NCBI GenBank assembly: GCA_900556665.1
Contig: USPX01000056.1
Coordinates: 1-9,931 of the forward strand
DNA from: an uncultured Eubacteriales bacterium
GTDB taxonomy: Bacteria; Bacillota_A; Clostridia; Lachnospirales; Cellulosilyticaceae
Direction of reading: 5' to 3'
Length of the DNA: 9,931 nt
Below are positions 6,899 to 9,931 of this stretch, piece by piece. The number at the start of each line of letters is the position of its first letter. Position 1 is the first letter of the stretch. Under the pieces are notes generated by a model. It saw only the letters and a program-made list of their open reading frames with translations. It had not been told where the DNA came from and made no database searches. Both the position numbers and the translations under genes were made by a program.

Positions 6899-9800
6899 AT
6901 GAACAAACTTACTAAACGTGCAACCTATCTTACAACCGCAACATTATTGGCAAGTACACTTTCTAATGTAACAATCCCAGTATTAGCATCTGAACTTATA
7001 CCAAATGCTACAGCACCTTCCGCTGCTTCTACACTTACATCTCCTTCTGGGCTCATTTTTAACTTTGAATCAGATTTAGAGGGTTGGGGTAATCGAGGTG
7101 ATGCACAGGTTACTTTATCCTCAGATGCACCACATACAGGTACTAACTGCCTTAAAATTACAAATCGCAAACAAGATTGGCAAGGTGTTCAAAAAGATAT
7201 TACAAACATTGTTAAAAAAAATAATACATACACTATTGGTGCTTGGGTTAAATATACAAACGGCGTAGATACTGAACAATTAACATTATCATTACAACTT
7301 GATACATCAGATGGTGCACCAACACAGTATAACTGGATTTGCAATAATGATTCTGTTAAAAAAGGAGAATGGACTTATTTATCAGGTGATATTACACTTC
7401 CTAATAACACCAAGCAAGCTATTCTTTACATAGAAGCAAGTAATGCGGATTTAGATTTCTACGTAGATGATGCTTCAATATCTGGTGATTTCTCTCCAGC
7501 TGAGGAAGAAATACCTCCTACAGATATTCAAATTCAACAAGATATTCCTTCATTAAAAGAGGTTTATGAAGATTACTTTAAATTTGGTGCTGCTGTTGCA
7601 CCACATAATCTTAATGATTTAGAAAAAGAATTAGTTGCAAAACACTTCAATAGTATTACTTGTGAAAATGCTATGAAACCAGAAGCAATGCTAGATTATG
7701 ATGCAACTATAAAATATATGGAAGAAAACGGCGGAGATGAAACACATCCTCAAGTCCATCTTTCTCCTGAAGCTAGAGAGACTTTAGATTTTGCAAGAGA
7801 CTATAACATTCCTGTTAGAGGGCACGTTCTTGTATGGCATTCTCAAACACCTAACTGGCTCTTTACAGAAGGTTATTCAAAAGATAAGGATGCAAAATTT
7901 GTTTCTAAAGAAATTATGTTACAACGTCTAGAAAACTATATTGATGCAGTATTTGAAATTCTTGATAAAGAATACCCAGATGTAGATTTCTATGCTTTTG
8001 ATGTCGTTAATGAAGCTGTTAACCCTAGTTCACCAGATGGACTTAGATTCCCAGCTACATCAGCTACAACTTCTGGTGATGATGGTAACAATGAAAATGC
8101 TAATAACTCTATGTGGATGACAACAATTGGTGCTGAACATATTGAAAAGGCCTTTGAATATGCTAGAGCAGCTTCTTCTAAATATCCTGCTTTTAATAAT
8201 GTGAAATTAGCTTACAATGACTACAATGAATGTGACCCTGTAAAAGCTGATATCATCTACAACATTTGTAAAAACCTTTATGATAAAGGACTCATTGATG
8301 TAATAGGCTTACAAAGCCACCATAATATGAATACACCAAGTATCTCTCAATTTGAAGATGCAGTTCGTAAATACGCTTCTATTGGAGAAAATATCGAACT
8401 TCAAGTTACAGAATTAGATATTATGCAACCTGATTCTTCAGAAGAAGGTATGGTTAAACAAGCTTACCGCTACAAAGGTTTCTTAGATGCTATGAAGCGA
8501 TTAGATGCTGAGGGGGCTAAAATTACTTCTTGTACAGTTTGGGGTGTACGTGATAGCGAATCTTGGAGAAGTGAACAATCGCCTCTTCTCTTCGATAAAA
8601 ACTATCAAGCTAAGCCAGCTTTCTGGGGAATCACAGATTCATCTAAACTCCCAGTTCCTACACAGGAACTTACATCATATAGCGTAAATAGTTCTGACCT
8701 TACAGAAGCATTCTGTATTCAAAATGATACAACTTTAGAAACTGCTGATGGTACTAAACTTGGAACATTTAAAGTTATTTGGGACAAAGATCAGCTCTAT
8801 GTTAAGGTAACACCTGTGGATGCTTTAAAAGGCAAAAATTGTACTGTAAAAGTATTCTGCAATTCACAAACACCAGTTACTGCTTCAGCAAACGATATCA
8901 TCAAAGTTCCAGTAAGTACTGGTCTTAACTCAGATTGTGCTATAAGATTCGATGTATCTATAATGTGTGATGACCAAATTGCAACTTGGAACAATGCTAA
9001 TTATGATGGTACATCTACACCTAACCTAGATAACTTAGGTAAATTGCACCTTAAATCTGCACCTAAAATGGCTTCTGCCATTAAAGGGACACCTACTATT
9101 GATGGTAAAATCGACTCTATTTGGAGCCAAGCTACACCTATAGATATCAATACCTTCTCTGTTGGTTCAAATGGTGCTACTGGTACTGCTCGTATGCTTT
9201 GGGATGAAGATTATATCTATATCCTCACTGAAGTTAAAGATGCACTCCTTAGCAAAGAAAGCACTAATGACTATGAACAAGATTCAGTAGAAATATTCAT
9301 TGATGAAGATAATGCTAAATCTCCTTCATATGAAAAAGGTGACGGTCAATATCGTGTTAACTTCGAAAATAAACGTTCAATCAATGGCTTTACAGATGCT
9401 GATAGCTTTAAGAGTGCTACAGCCCTCACTGATAGTGGTTATATTGTAGAAGTAGCACTTCCATCACGCTTAGCTAAATTCAAAGACAATCAACTCATAG
9501 GATTTGATGTTCAAATCAATGATGATGCTAATGGTAATGGTACTAGAGATAATGTTTCTAACTGGAATGACCTCACTGGAAATGGTTGGTCTAGCACAGC
9601 CGATTACGGTATTTTAAAACTAACTGCACCATCTACTTCTAGCGATTCTGGCAGCTCTAGTAGTTCACCTAGCAGCTCAGGCGGTGGTGGCGGTTCTACC
9701 CCAACAGTAACTAAAACACCAAGTGAAATAATTAAAGAAGCTATAAACAAAAATGAAACACCAAATGTTAGTTTAGATACAACTCATAAACTTACACTTG

Positions 9801-9931
9801 CAAAAGATACACTTGCTTTACTTACAGAAAAAGCAACATCCGTTAATATTCAATCTAACTTAGTGGCATTGACACTTACACCTGATTTTATTAAAACAAA
9901 CTTAGATAATAAATCAGCATTAGACTTATCA
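6899..9931 (+). CDS. Secreted multimodular endo-1,4-beta-xylanase, GH10 with CBM22 and CBM9 modules (partial, 3' end missing)
   Basis: Extracellular endoxylanase hydrolysing beta-1,4 bonds of xylan with retention of configuration. The 1011 codons present contain: signal peptide (1 to about 30, cleavage probably after IPVLA); CBM22/CBM4_9-like module (about 51-198, FNFESDLEGWGNRG to DFYVDDASISG); GH10 domain (about 215-580) with general acid/base E372 in YAFDVVNEAVN and nucleophile E505 in LQVTELDIM, plus the GHVLVWHSQTPNW motif; a shortened CBM9-like module (about 586-722, VIWDKDQLYVKV with W628); a full CBM9 module (about 726-910, PTIDGKIDSIW, then LWDEDYIYI with W768); a Ser/Gly linker (912-935) ending in GGGGG; and the beginning of another domain (936-1011). 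That last segment resembles domains that precede SLH repeats in surface proteins, so cell-wall anchoring beyond the window is likely but unseen. AGGGAGG six bases before ATG fixes the start. It is divergent from the kinase operon, suggesting shared control. Confidence 0.95.
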   Translation, partial: MNKLTKRATYLTTATLLASTLSNVTIPVLASELIPNATAPSAASTLTSPSGLIFNFESDLEGWGNRGDAQVTLSSDAPHTGTNCLKITNRKQDWQGVQKDITNIVKKNNTYTIGAWVKYTNGVDTEQLTLSLQLDTSDGAPTQYNWICNNDSVKKGEWTYLSGDITLPNNTKQAILYIEASNADLDFYVDDASISGDFSPAEEEIPPTDIQIQQDIPSLKEVYEDYFKFGAAVAPHNLNDLEKELVAKHFNSITCENAMKPEAMLDYDATIKYMEENGGDETHPQVHLSPEARETLDFARDYNIPVRGHVLVWHSQTPNWLFTEGYSKDKDAKFVSKEIMLQRLENYIDAVFEILDKEYPDVDFYAFDVVNEAVNPSSPDGLRFPATSATTSGDDGNNENANNSMWMTTIGAEHIEKAFEYARAASSKYPAFNNVKLAYNDYNECDPVKADIIYNICKNLYDKGLIDVIGLQSHHNMNTPSISQFEDAVRKYASIGENIELQVTELDIMQPDSSEEGMVKQAYRYKGFLDAMKRLDAEGAKITSCTVWGVRDSESWRSEQSPLLFDKNYQAKPAFWGITDSSKLPVPTQELTSYSVNSSDLTEAFCIQNDTTLETADGTKLGTFKVIWDKDQLYVKVTPVDALKGKNCTVKVFCNSQTPVTASANDIIKVPVSTGLNSDCAIRFDVSIMCDDQIATWNNANYDGTSTPNLDNLGKLHLKSAPKMASAIKGTPTIDGKIDSIWSQATPIDINTFSVGSNGATGTARMLWDEDYIYILTEVKDALLSKESTNDYEQDSVEIFIDEDNAKSPSYEKGDGQYRVNFENKRSINGFTDADSFKSATALTDSGYIVEVALPSRLAKFKDNQLIGFDVQINDDANGNGTRDNVSNWNDLTGNGWSSTADYGILKLTAPSTSSDSGSSSSSPSSSGGGGGSTPTVTKTPSEIIKEAINKNETPNVSLDTTHKLTLAKDTLALLTEKATSVNIQSNLVALTLTPDFIKTNLDNKSALDLS

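Noticed and set aside
6925..7170. 81-codon minus-strand open frame inside the xylanase gene, and similar short frames at 8505-8687 (plus) and 8797-8994 (minus)
   Set aside because: All lie within the strongly supported xylanase frame, have no ribosome binding site and show no recognisable protein features.

Overview
This is AT-rich DNA from a low-GC, fibre-degrading clostridium. The AT-rich intergenic spacers, AGGAGG-type ribosome binding sites and a multimodular secreted GH10 xylanase beside a YesM/YesN-type two-component system point to a Lachnospiraceae-like anaerobe. Cellulosilyticum is my best guess from memory of its gene style; no database was searched.

Layout. Positions 1-785 (minus) hold most of an LplB-type ABC sugar permease that runs off the left edge. 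Positions 903-2585 (minus) encode its lipoprotein solute-binding protein, and a stem-loop at 821-860 lies between the two. The 634-bp gap 2586-3219 carries a predicted promoter (2654-2682), an AT-rich inverted repeat, copies of CTATAC(A/T)TTTT with helical-turn spacing, a 194-bp imperfect palindrome (2882-3075) and a terminator hairpin (3165-3202). Positions 3220-4812 and 4833-6602 (both minus) encode an AraC-type response regulator and its sensor histidine kinase, separated by only 20 bp. The divergent gap 6603-6898 has a 22-bp-spaced direct repeat directly upstream of a predicted promoter. From 6899 to the right edge (plus) runs an open 1011-codon reading frame for a secreted xylanase: signal peptide, CBM22-like module, GH10 catalytic domain, a shortened CBM9-like module, a full CBM9 module, a Ser/Gly linker and the start of a further domain. 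It has no stop codon inside the window.

How it fits together. The xylanase would cut xylan at the cell surface. The lipoprotein and permease (with a second permease expected beyond the left edge) would import the oligosaccharides. The kinase would sense an extracellular ligand and phosphorylate the AraC-type regulator, which would switch on transport, xylanase or both. The layout recalls the aldouronate/glucuronoxylan-utilisation loci of Paenibacillus, where YesM/YesN and LplA/LplB/YtcP homologues work with a surface-anchored CBM22-GH10-CBM9-SLH xylanase. The enzyme families are read from sequence; the transported sugar and the regulatory wiring are inferred. I see no phage genes, transposase, CRISPR array, tRNA or rRNA. 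The most unusual items are non-coding: the large palindrome and the periodic repeats in both control regions.
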